Source: Charina bottae
Taxonomy: Eukaryota > Chordata > Lepidosauria > Squamata > Charinaidae
Length of the DNA stretch: 64,000 nt
Reading direction: 5' to 3'
NCBI GenBank assembly: GCA_023362775.1
Contig: JALMGJ010000002.1
Coordinates: forward strand, 35,179,914-35,243,913
The notes beneath the pieces were generated by a model. That model saw only the letters and a list, made by a program, of their open reading frames with translations. It was not told the DNA's origin and searched no databases. Below are positions 1 to 9,900 of the stretch, piece after piece (the stretch's first letter is position 1; each line of letters opens with the position of its first letter). A program made the position numbers and the translations under genes.

Positions 1-118
1 AACATTCCTGAGAAGGGGGGTGAACACGTGAACTCAGAGCTCAGAAAAAAAACTTCAAGGCTTGGCTTTTTTAAAAACTCAGCTCCATATTTTTTCAAGA
101 CATAAAAATATATGCAAC

Positions 119-608
119 AGAAATTTCATAAAACAGAGCAGGCCAGAGATCTTTTGATAGACAGAAAGGACATTAACCGTAAATCCTTAACTATGCACAA
201 AGTTTAGGGAGAAAGAAAGAAGAACAAGAATCATTCTCAACAGAATGTATGTAAGTGTAACTGGACCAAAAAAATGTAAGAACTCTTTTTGTACTTACTT
301 TTGAAACTACTTCGCCTAAGCGTGTAATTCTTTATGCTTGGGAAGGCTAAGTGTGTAAGATCATTAACCTATATCTCTCTAGCATGCTCATTAATGCTAT
401 TGAAGATAATATGCCTTCCTGTGCACTTATTGCATCACTACATTAAGCTCTGCCCCATTCAGTGGTTCCTAGCAGTCCACTAATGGTCATCAATCTGATC
501 TCTGGAGTCAAAATATCATTGTTTCTTGAGAGTAGAAATCTCATAAAATAGAGCAGGCCAGAGGTCTTTTGATAGACAGAGAGGACATTGAGAGTAAATC
601 CTTAACTA
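119..608. repeat. Pair of 75-bp direct repeats in V2R intron
   Basis: Positions 119-193 and 534-608 align without gaps at an offset of 415 bases, with about seven mismatches (roughly 91% identity by eye). Both contain the shared core GAGCAGGCCAGAG. No open frame, terminal motif or poly(A) tail is attached, so the repeat class is unknown. It could be a local duplication or two edges of an unrecognised LTR-like element. The rest of 1-719 shows nothing recognisable and is probably the intron before V2R exon 4. Confidence 0.6.
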
Positions 609-719
609 GATTTCTCCCAAACATTGGAGAAGGAGGAACTGAGTTGAAGTACCCCATTTGGACTTGGGGATCAAATAAGTATGTATAGGGTACAGAGGTG
701 ATTCTCCGTGTCTTTCTAG

Positions 720-947
720 CTTCATCCTTTTCTAAGAAACTTCCAGCTTTACAATCTTTCAGTGGATGAGGTTTATTTGGATGAGAATGGAGATCCTGCT
801 GCTGACTTTGATATCATGGACTGGGCACTATTTCCCAACAAGACTGCTGTGGGGGTGAAAATTGGAAATATAGAAAGAAAGGCCTTTTTGGAAGTCAAGG
901 TCTCCATTGATCAGAATGCCATCATATGGCCGACTTCATTTCAGCAG
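720..947 (+). CDS. V2R gene 1, exon 4 (end of ligand-binding region)
   Basis: Internal coding exon of a class C GPCR of the V2R family, which detects pheromones and other chemical cues in vomeronasal neurons. The exon follows a TAG acceptor at 717-719 and ends at CAG before a GTAG donor at 948. It is 228 bp, in phase 0, without stops. The translation starts LHPFLRNFQLYNLS and continues through VDEVYLDENGDPAADFDIMDW, the typical V2R sequence between the Venus-flytrap lobe and the cysteine-rich region. It ends in the residues SFQQ, which join smoothly to exon 5. Earlier exons (signal peptide and most of the flytrap) are not in the 719 bases to the left, so the gene is cut by the window edge. 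Family assignment is strong; the subfamily is not determined. Confidence 0.9.
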
Positions 948-1849
948 GTAGTTGAAGATGCTTGTTTGAGGGGGTGGGGGTTAGTATCATTTACCTGATC
1001 TTCTATATTCATCTGAGTTTGCAGCTTACCATCCTTGCTACTATGATGGATGGTCTGTGCTGAGGGCACAAAGAAGGACACTAGTATTTCTCTTGAACCT
1101 CTAAAGATCTACTACTGAATGTGGGAATGCCCAATGGGAAATGTAGGAAAGCATGTGTTTGGTCAGCTCAATGCATCTGGTAGCCTGCAAGGAAGGTAAG
1201 CAGGCTAGCCAAGCCCTTTGACATAGGAGAGATCTATTCTAGGACATCTTACCCATGACTTCCTCAGTGTTGGAGCCTACCTCTAGACTGAGCTGGTAGG
1301 AAGTTGAAAAACACATTAGAATATGACAGACTTGAAGAAGTAATGGGAGATGCTGTCGAACCAAGATTGAAGGAAGGAACCTTCTGCATTCCCTGCTTTG
1401 GACTACTTTTCCCAACATTTTTTACTAGTACCATTCGAGGTGATGCTGACAGGGCTTCAAGGTCAAAGGGCATGCTCACTTCCTGGAAGGACAGAAACTG
1501 TTGGCTAAAGATGCCCAACCACAGGAGCCATCAGCCTTTCATGGACTTTGTGGGTATTCTGGGACAAAATCATACTAAAATGATATAAAATTAGTCCTGG
1601 GAATTTTTCACCAAAGAGAGTGTGATGTTGAAAATGAGTTACTGGGGGAAAAAACTGACCTCGAAAAGACCTTGATAGTATATTCTTGGGTTTTAAGAAC
1701 TGGATGTAACAGGAATTTAGACATTTGGGAGCTTCTCTTTCTGCTCATTACAAATCCTGCTCTTAGAAAGGAGACAAGGATTGTAGGAAGATAATGCCAG
1801 CTCAGTGACTGGGTTCATTAAGATTTCCCTGGATTTTCTTTCTGTTTAG
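948..1849 (+). other. V2R gene 1 intron 4
   Basis: Intron between two V2R exons, with GT at 948 and TTTAG at 1845-1849. It contains a decayed interspersed repeat at about 1386-1590 that also occurs near 46125. No other feature is visible. Confidence 0.8.
1386..1590 (+). repeat. Unclassified interspersed repeat, copy 1
   Basis: This stretch resembles 46125-46330. Both begin with a CCCTGCTTTGGAC block followed by a TTCCCA block, and both later carry a purine-rich block leading into GTTGGYTAAAGAYRCC. Spacing between blocks is conserved, which suggests a shared SINE or short DNA-transposon ancestor rather than chance. No pol III boxes, terminal repeats or target duplications can be seen. Confidence 0.45.
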
Positions 1850-1976
1850 AAAATGCCTTTTTCAAGATGTACCAAAAGTTGCCTCCCAGGATACACCAAG
1901 ATCACGAGAGAGGGAGCACCAGTTTGCTGCTATGACTGTTCTCCGTGTATGGAAGGAACAATCTCCACCAAGGAAG
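1850..1976 (+). CDS. V2R gene 1, exon 5 (nine-cysteine domain)
   Basis: Exon encoding most of the cysteine-rich NCD3G domain that links the flytrap to the membrane helices in class C receptors. It begins after TTTAG at 1849 with [17 protein letters not shown] and runs through [12 protein letters not shown]. Seven cysteines are visible here, and further cysteines follow at the start of exon 6. The donor is GGTAGAT with GT at 1977-1978, leaving a split codon (phase 1) that joins to the AT at 2518 as aspartate. The frame has no stop and the splice phases match on both sides, so nothing suggests loss of function. Confidence 0.9.
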
Positions 1977-2517
1977 GTAGATGCCCCAAAAGCAAAGGAG
2001 CAGCACCATCCAAGTCCAAAACAGGCCTGATCTGGCTTAGTCCCCAAGGCCAACCAAGCCTGTTAAATTCTGCCATTTGCTGAGGCACCTAAACTGTTAC
2101 TAACCTACTGATTTATTTCTCTAACAATATGCCCCATAAGGCAGACCATTCTGTGGGAGGTGTGTATGGGTGTTCTTGAGAGTGGGAACCTGACCTTTGA
2201 TTGGTAAAAACAGGGTTTGTAATAGAGAGGAGATTTATTTACAGGAAATGCATGATAGGGAGAGGCAAAACGAGCTAACTGCTTCTTAGCAGGATGAGAG
2301 GCCAAGAGCAGGCACAACATGGAGGTAGAACACAGGCAGAAGGAAGTGACCCACATTACCAATTTTTTAAGAAAGTGTGATCAGCGTGAAAAAGAGGGAA
2401 TACAGAGGAAATCCTTACTTCTCTATGTATACCCAGCTGTCCCCTTGGGTCAGTTTGTCATCAGCTGCTGAATGAAACTAAATTCACTAGCTAAAAAAAC
2501 AACTGCTTGTTTTTCAG
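1977..2517 (+). other. V2R gene 1 intron 5
   Basis: Short intron of 541 bases ending in a pyrimidine-rich tract and TTTTTCAG at 2510-2517. No repeat or gene is recognised inside it. Confidence 0.8.
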
Positions 2518-3428
2518 ATGCAGCCCATTGTGAAAAGTGTCCCGATGACCAGCATTCCAATAAAAAGGGAGATCAATGTGTCCCCAAGATTATAATTTTC
2601 CTGTCTTATCAAGAAAGGTTGGGTCTCATCCTGATGCTCTTTGCACTTGGGTTGTCCCTAACCACTGCCTTTGTTCTGGGAATCTTCATTAAATACCGAG
2701 AAACTCCCATAGTCAAAGCGAACAACCGTGATCTCACCTACATTCTACTGGTCTCCCTACTGCTTTCCTTCTTGACTTCCCTGCTGTTCATAGGTCGCCC
2801 GAAGAAAGTGACTTGCCTTCTTCGACAAAGCACCTTCAGTGTTGTTTTCTCAGTTGCTGTGTCTTCCTTGCTGGCCAAGACTGTCATGGTGGTGGTGGCA
2901 TTTCTGGCCACAAAGCCAGGCAGCAGGATGAGGAAATGGCTGGGGAAGAGTCTGGCCATCTCCATTGTCTTGTCTTGCTCTGGAGTTCAGGTGGGCATCT
3001 ACATCATATGGCTGACAATTGCCCCCCCATTCCCAGATGCCTATGTACATTCCCAATTGGAACAGATCCTGCTGCAATGCAATGAAGGCTCCATTACCAT
3101 GTTCTACACTGCCCTTGGCTACATGGGCTTTCTGGCTGCCATCTGCTTCTTGGTGGCTTTCCTGGCCCGCAAGCTACCGGAGAGCTTCAATGAAGCCAAG
3201 TGGATCACCTTTAGCATGTTAGTTTTCTGCAGCGTTTGGGTCTCCTTTGTCCCCACTTATGTCAGCACCAAAGGGAAATACTTGGTGGCTGTGCAGATCT
3301 TCTCCATCCTGGCCTCCAGCCTGGGCTTACTGGGCTGCATCTTTGTCCCCAAATGCTACATCATCATCCTGAGACCTGACTTGAACACCAAGGAGCATCT
3401 GATGATGAAAGGCAATGAGGGTTCCTAA
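2518..3428 (+). CDS. V2R gene 1, last exon (seven-transmembrane domain)
   Basis: Terminal exon of the V2R gene, encoding the remainder of the cysteine-rich domain ([10 protein letters not shown], then GDQCVPK) and the complete class C seven-helix bundle. Hydrophobic segments follow in order: [19 protein letters not shown] (TM1), [19 protein letters not shown] (TM2), the [20 protein letters not shown] region (TM3), [19 protein letters not shown] (TM4), [19 protein letters not shown] (TM5), [20 protein letters not shown] (TM6) and a last helix ending in [12 protein letters not shown]. The tail NTKEHLMMK before the stop at 3426-3428 is characteristic of V2Rs. In known V2Rs this domain is made as one unspliced exon, as here. 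No frameshift or stop is present in exons 4-6, so the visible part could be functional; integrity of exons 1-3 cannot be judged. Confidence 0.95.
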
Positions 3429-3807
3429 TTTTGGTGGTTATTTTTTGTACCTCTTACTAGTTATATTAGATACCTTGGAAGTAAAGCCCATTTTATGTGT
3501 TCTAAGAACTTTTTCTATTTCTCATCTTAACTTTTAATTATGACTGGTAATGAAACTGATGTAGGAAGAGGTCAATTCCTTTTAAATCATTATCTTATTA
3601 CAATCTGTATTCAGCCAGAATAATAAACTATTAACTTTTTTTTTTCTTTCCCTCTTTTTTTCTAACAGATCATCTGGGCTATTCCAATTGTTGATTTGAA
3701 AACAATATATGCTGATTTGAAGGCACTGATCCCAACACAAGGTGTTTTGAATGAGGTAGAAGTTTGGAAAGAATTGCTTTTTCTGTAGGGAAATAAAGGG
3801 GACCAAC
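3429..3807 (+). other. V2R gene 1 3' flank
   Basis: AT-rich 3' flank. An AATAAA at 3622-3627, 194 bases after the stop, is a plausible polyadenylation signal. 3640-3665 is T-rich. No gene or clear repeat is seen before the Gypsy LTR. Confidence 0.4.
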
Positions 3808-4057
3808 TGTCCTGACTTCGAGTGAAGGAATAACACGCTGAGGCTTGGAGTTGAAGCTCTAATGTTTATTGTCCTACTCTCCTTAACAGAATCCAGCTAA
3901 ACTAAAATGAATTAGTAATGCTCAGAGAAAGGGCCCAAGAAATCAGGGCGGGGCCTTCTTTAGCCTCTTGGGAGGAAAACAAAGTGATTCAGTACTACGC
4001 ATGCATTTCTCCCCCTGGAGGGAGCCCCCTCCTTCTTCGCCAGTTATCTCCCTAACA
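3808..4057 (-). repeat. Gypsy-1 3' LTR
   Basis: 250 bp, TG...CA on the plus strand (TGTCCTGACTTCGAG to TCCCTAACA). It aligns with 12767-13019 and with the solo LTR at 38072-38588. It is flanked on the left by the target duplication CCAAC. Confidence 0.92.
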
Positions 4058-5850
4058 CCAACTTCCCCTCCAAAAACACATTCCATCGAGTCCCCCTCCC
4101 CTCCAGCATCCTTGTCTCCATCCACTTTCTCATGGGAGTCCATCTCCTCCTCCGAATTCTCATGGGAACTGGGGAGCGGGGGCAGCTCTTCCATGGAAGG
4201 AACTTCAAAGGAAGAAGGGCTGCTTTCGTCCAGATCTGATAACATCTCCTGTGCAGATGGCTCTTCCTGCAAAACAGCTAGAGGGTTAGAGAAGTTCTCC
4301 CTCCTCCCTCTTGGGAATTGCATGCCAGAGGTGGAGGGCTGTGGCTCAGCCTCCTCCCTTTGCTCTGGCCCCTGGGCCTCTCGTGGGGGTGAAGGTTGCC
4401 AACTTACGAACTCCTCTGCTTGGTGGTTTTCTCCTTGTTCGGTCGAGGGATCAATTTCTGGGAGCTTGTGAGGCCTTGGCTTGTGAGGGAAAAGCTGATG
4501 GAATTTGTGCACCAGCAAAGGTGCATGTACGTATTTGGCATTTTCCCAGGACCGTTCCGTCTGAGAATACCCCTTCCAGTGTATCAAATATTGGATGCCC
4601 CTGCCCCGCTGCCTTGAATCTAAAATGTCTCCAACTTCATACTCCTCTTCCCCGTCTACAAGAACTGGAGGTGGCGGGGAATCTGTGAACGGAAGGCGCT
4701 TGGGGGGGATTCCTTGACCAAAAATGATCTGTGGAACACTGGATGGATTTTCATTGAGTCTGGAAGCTGCAAACGATAAGCCACTGGGTTTATCTGCTGT
4801 AACACCGTGAAAGGGCCTATGAACTTAGAGTTCAATTTTTTAGAAGGCCAGACCTTGTCTCCCACATTAATCGGTGGCCCTTCTTGTCTGTGTGCGTCTG
4901 CAGTTCTCTTATAAGCAGCTTTGGCGTTGTCTAGCTGCTCCTTTTACAGCTCCTGAGCAGCTTGTTGCTCTTTGACCAAGTCTGCAGGAACTGCTCCCTG
5001 TTGCGAGGAAGTGGGCAATACCCGCAGATTAAATCCATAGAGTGCTTAGAAAGGGGACATCTTGGTTGAGGAATGCACTGAATTGTTATAGGCAAATTCT
5101 GGGGAGCAGGTCTGGCCAATTGTCCTGGTGACAGTTGATGTAACATCTGAGATATTGTTGCAATATCTGATTAATTTTCTCAGCTTCCCCATTTGTGGAA
5201 GGATGATGCGAAGAGGACAAGTGTATTTGGACCCCCAATGACTGAAAAAGCACCCCCCAGAACCTAGAAGTAAATTGACAGCCTCTGTCACTAATTATGT
5301 GATTAACCATGCCTCTATGCCTAAAAACAACTGTGCTGTTGCTTGTGCAGATGGAAGGCCTTTGCAGGGAATAAAATGTCCCATTTTTGTAAAACAGTCC
5401 ACAACCACCAATATGGAAGTAAAACCGGTGGCAGGTCAGTGATGAAATCCATGGAGATGGTGTCCCAGGGCTGGAGGTGTGTGGGCAGGGGCTGTAAAAG
5501 TCCTGCTGGTTTTCCTGTGATGTGTTTGGCGCATCTACAGGTGTGACAAGAGGCTACATAAGTCTTTATGTGTGCAGCCATCTTAGGCCACCAGTAGCCT
5601 CTGAGAGCTCTATGCAGGGTTTTGAAAACTCCTCCATGGCCGGCGGTTTGGCTGTCATGACATAGCTTTAGCACCTCTTCCCTCAGGGGGATGGGAATGT
5701 AAAGTGGTCCACTATGCCAAAGAATCTCCGCATCTACCGTGAATGGGGAAAGTGTTCCTTGCTGGGCCCCCTGGAGGTCATCCAGCCTAGCCCTTGCATA
5801 TGGGTCCTCCTCCTGCTGAGCTTTGATTCTTGCAAAGAGATCCTCCACCT
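4058..5850 (-). pseudogene. Gypsy-1 integrase and chromodomain (broken)
   Basis: Degenerate integrase reading right to left. The H2C2 zinc-binding region lies near 5560-5690 (CHDSQTAGHGG, then CHTCRCAKH). The catalytic core starts at MDFITDL near 5440-5460, the second aspartate is in SDRGCQF near 5280-5300, and the third carboxylate is in NGEAEKINQ near 5180. The C-terminal GPF-type barrel is at about 4700-4865 (KFIGPFTVLQQINPVAYRL). A chromodomain follows near 4470-4590 (IHWKGYSQTERSWENA) and then a proline- and glutamate-rich tail. The blocks lie in different frames separated by stops. Integrases join element DNA to the host genome; chromodomains can steer insertion to modified histones. 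Confidence 0.85.
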
Positions 5851-5962
5851 GCCTGCTGGCTGCTAAGATCTCTGTTTGGTTCCCCTTGGGAGGCCTCTCA
5901 AAATTGTGAGGTTGTTAAATTGTAGCATGAGCAGTTTGGTGGGAGGCTGTAACGACCTGAGG

Positions 5963-6493
5963 CTATCGAGATAATGCATCAGCCAGATGATTCTGATTGC
6001 CAGGCAAGTAAGAGATTATGAAATTGAAACGGGAGAAAAACTGGCTCCATCTGACTTGGCGTGGCGTGAGTGACTTGGTGTTTTGTAAAAGTTCTAAATT
6101 CTTATCATCTGTGCAAACTTTTACCAGAAAGGTCGCCCCCTCTAGCCAGTGTATCCACTCTTGGAAAGCTGCTTTAATTGCTAGCAATTCCTTGTTAAAC
6201 ACATCATAGTTTCTCTCTGCCAGTGATAGCGTGCGAGAGAAAAAGGCACAAGGAAGCATCCCCTCCCCTTTTGGATTCTCAGCCTGCAGAAGTACAGCTA
6301 CTATTGCAAAATTAGATGGGTCTGTATGGACAATGAATTGCTGCTCTGGGTTGGGGTGTCTTAGAAGAGGTTGGGATACAAAATGTTATTTAAACTCTTG
6401 GAAAGCAGCCTGCTGCTGCTCACCCCAGAAGAACTTGGTCCCTTTCTTTAAGAGCTGAGAAAGGGGGCATGCCTTTTCCACAAATCTGTAAAT

Positions 6494-6524
<31 letters not shown>

Positions 6525-6903
6525 TATGTTAACTTGTATTACCACTCCATCTCCCCCGAGGGGGACTCTGGGCGGTTGGTAAATGAAATTGTGATAAAAA
6601 TTCGCGAACCCTAAATTTTTGTACCTCCTTCACATTACGGGGAGGGTTCCAAGAGAGAATTGCCTGGACCTTTGAGGGGTCCATGGCTATGCCTTCTGTG
6701 GAAATTCTGTAGCCCAGATAGTCCAATTGAGTTAAATCAAAGGCACACTTCTCTAGCTTGGGGAAACGCCTGTTTTCTCTTAGCCTTTGTAAAACATTGT
6801 GGACATGGGTTATATGAGAAGTTGGATCATCAGAAAATATGAGGATGTTATTGAGGTAAATGACTACATACTTATCTAATAAATCTGAAAAAATGTGATT
6901 CAT
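5963..6903 (-). pseudogene. Gypsy-1 reverse transcriptase C-terminal part and RNase H (broken)
   Basis: Continuation of pol to the left of the BovB insertion. 6600-6903 encodes the RT catalytic strand, but the usual YLDD box reads YLNN (IYLNNILIFSDD), so both metal-binding aspartates are changed. The connection segment LDYLGYRISTEGIAMDPSKV follows. 5963-6259 encodes RNase H, with FSRTLSLAERNYDVFNKELL and the terminal NHLADALSR. An 85-bp LINE tail at 6494-6578 and several indels break the frame. Confidence 0.85.
6494..6578 (-). mobile_element. Short CR1/L2-type LINE 3' tail
   Basis: 85-bp insertion with a (TTTA)n tract followed by the shared tail motif with CCATCTCCC and GGGACTCTGGGCGG. It is flanked by GTAAAT at 6488-6493 and 6579-6584, which duplicates the Gypsy-1 RT target. 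The same tail ends the long LINE at 39178-43626. Confidence 0.8.
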
Positions 6904-6916
6904 AAATCTGGAAAAT

Positions 6917-9900
6917 TTGTTGTTGTTGTTGTTCAGTCGTTCAATCGTGTCCGACTCTTCGTGACCTCATGGACCATAGCATGCCAGGCCTTCCTGTCCT
7001 CCACTGTCTCTCGGAGTTTACTCAAATTCATGTTCATTACATCGGTGATGCTATCTAACCATCTCATCCTCTGCCGTCCCCTTCTCCTTTTGCCCTCAGT
7101 CTTTCCCAGCATCAGGGTCTTTTCCAGTGAGTCCTCTCTTCTCATTAGGTGGCCAAAGTATTTGAGCTTCAGCTTCAGCATCTGTCCTTCCAATGAGCAG
7201 TCAGGGTTGATTTCCTTTAGGATTGACTGGTTTGACCTCCTTGCAGTCCAAGGGACTCTCAAGAGTCTTCTCCAGCACCACAGCTCGAAAGCATCAATTC
7301 TTCGGCGCTCAGCCTTCCTTATGGTCCAACTCTCACAGCCATACATTGCTACTGGAAAAACCATAGCTTTAACTATACGGACCTTTGTCGGTAAGGTGAT
7401 GTCTCTGCTTTTTAATATGCTGTCTAGGTTTGCCATAGCTTTCCTTCCAAGGAGCAAGCATCTTTTAATTTCATGGCTGCAGTCACCGTCTGCGGTGATC
7501 TTGGAGCCCAAGAAAATAAAATCTGTCACTGCTTCCATTTCTTCCCCTTCTATTTGCCAGGAAGTGATGGGACCAGATGCCATGATCTGGGTTTTTTTAA
7601 TGTTGAGTTTCAAGCCAGCTTTTGCACTCTCCTCTTTCACCCTCATCAAGAGGCTCTTTAGTTCCTCTTCACTTTCTGCCATTAGGGTGGTATCGTCTGC
7701 ATATCTGAGGTTGTTGATATTTTTCCCGGCAATCTTAACTCCGGCTTGTGATTCATCCAGCCCGGCATTTCTCATGATGTACTCTGCATATAAGTTAAAT
7801 AAGCAGGGTGATAATATACAGCCTTGTCGTACTCCTTTCCCAATTTTGAACCAGTCGGTTGTTCCATGTCCGGTTCTAACTGTTGCTTCTTGACCCACAT
7901 ACAGGTTTCTCAGGAGACAGGTAAGGTGGTCTGGTACTCCCATCTCTTTAAGAATTTGCCACAGTTTGTTGTGATCCACACAATCAAAGGCTTTAGCGTA
8001 GTCAATGAAGCAGAAGTAGATGTTTTTCTGGAACTCTCTTGCTTTTTCCATGATCCAGCGAATGTTGGCAATCTGATCTCTAGTTCCTCTGCCTCTTCGA
8101 AACCCAGCTTGCACTTCTGGTAGTTCTCGGTTCACATGCTGCTGAAGCCTAGCTTGTAGGATTTTGAGCATAACCTTGCTGGCATGTGAAATGAGCGCAA
8201 TTGTACGGTAGTTTGAACATTCTTTGGCATTGCCTTTCTTTGGAATTGGAACGTAAACTGACCTTTTCCAATCCTGTGGCCACTGTTGAGTTTTCCAAAT
8301 TTGTTGGCATATTGAGTGCAGCACTTTAACAGCATCATCTTTTAGGATTTTAAATAGCTCAGCTGGGATACTGTCTTCTCCGCTAGCTTTGTTGTTAGTA
8401 ATGCTTCCTAAGGCCCACTTGACTTCACTCTCTAGGATGTCCGGCTCAAGGTCAGTGACCACACCATCGTATTTATCAGGGATATTAAGATCTTTCTTGT
8501 ATAGTTCTTCTGTGTATTCTTGCCACCTCTTCTTAATCTCTTCTGCTTCTGTTAGGTCCCTGCCTTTTTTGTCCTTTATCATGCCCATCTTTGCACAAAA
8601 CGTTCCCTTGATATCTCCGATTTTCTTGAAGAGATCTCTAGTCTTCCCCATTCTATTGTTTTCCTCGATTTCTTTGCATTGTTCATTTAAGAAGGCCTTC
8701 TTATCTCTCCTTGCTATTCTCTGGAATTCTGCATTCAGTTGTTTATATCTTTCCCTTTCTCCCTTGCCTTTTGCTTCCCTTCTTTCCTCAGCTATTTGTA
8801 AAGCCTCATCAGTCAGCCACTTTGCTTTCTTGCATTTCTTTTTCTTTGGGATGGTTTTAGTTGCTGCCTCCTGTACAATGTTACGAACCTCCATCCATAG
8901 TTCTTCAGGCACTCTGTCTACCAGATCTAATCCTTTAAATCTATTCCTCACCTCCACTGTATATTCATAAGGGATATGATTTAGGTCATACCTGATTGGT
9001 CTAGTGGTTTTCTCTACATTCTTCAATTTAAGCCTAAATTTTGCAATAAGAAGCTCATGATCTGAGCCACAGTCAGCTCCAGGTCTTGTTTTTGCTGATT
9101 GTATAGAGCTTCTCCATCTTTGGCTGCAAAGTATATAATCAATCTGATTTCGGTATTGACCATCTGGTGATGTCCATGTGTAGAGTCGTCTCTTGTGTTG
9201 TTGGAAAAGAGTGTTTGCTATGACCAGCGTGTTCTCTTGACAAAACTCTATTAGCCTTTGCCCTGCTTCATTTTGTACTCCGAGGCCGAACTTGCCTGTT
9301 ATTCCGGTTATTTTTTGACTTCCTACCTTAGCATTCCAGTCCCCTATGATGAAAAGGACATCTTTTTTTGGTGTTAGTTCTAGAAGGTATTGTAGGTCTT
9401 CATAGAACCGGTCAACTTCAGCTTCTTTGGCATCAGTGGTTGGGGCATAGACTTGGATCACTGTGATGTTGAATGGTTTGCCTTGGATTCGAACTGAAAG
9501 CATTCTGTCGTTTTTGAGGTTGTACCCCAGTACTGCCTTTCCCACTCTTTTATTGACTATGAGAGCTACTCCATTTCTTCTAAGGGATTCTTGCCCACAG
9601 TAGTATATATAATGGTCTCCTGAATTAAATTCGCCCATTCCTGTCCATTTTAGTTCGCTGATTCCCAATATGTCGATGTTCAATCTTGTCATCTCATGTT
9701 TGACCACATCCAGCTTACCTTGATTCATAGTTCTTACATTCCAGGTTCCTATGCAATATTGTTCTTTACAGCATCGGACTTTCCTTCCACTTCCAGACAC
9801 ATCCACAACTGAGCGTCCTTTCGGCTTTGGCCCAGCCGTTTCACACTTTCTGGAGCTACTCGGAATTGCCCTCCGCTCTTCCCCAGTAGCATTTTGGACA

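Noticed and set aside
3943..4471. Overlapping plus- and minus-strand open frames at the Gypsy-1 left end
   Set aside because: Only the minus-strand frame carries the chromodomain; the plus-strand frame is its shadow and runs into the LTR.
8389..8970. Long plus-strand open stretches across the BovB (also 6895-7893)
   Set aside because: They are antisense to the intact BovB frame and consist of shadow codons (serine- and leucine-rich).
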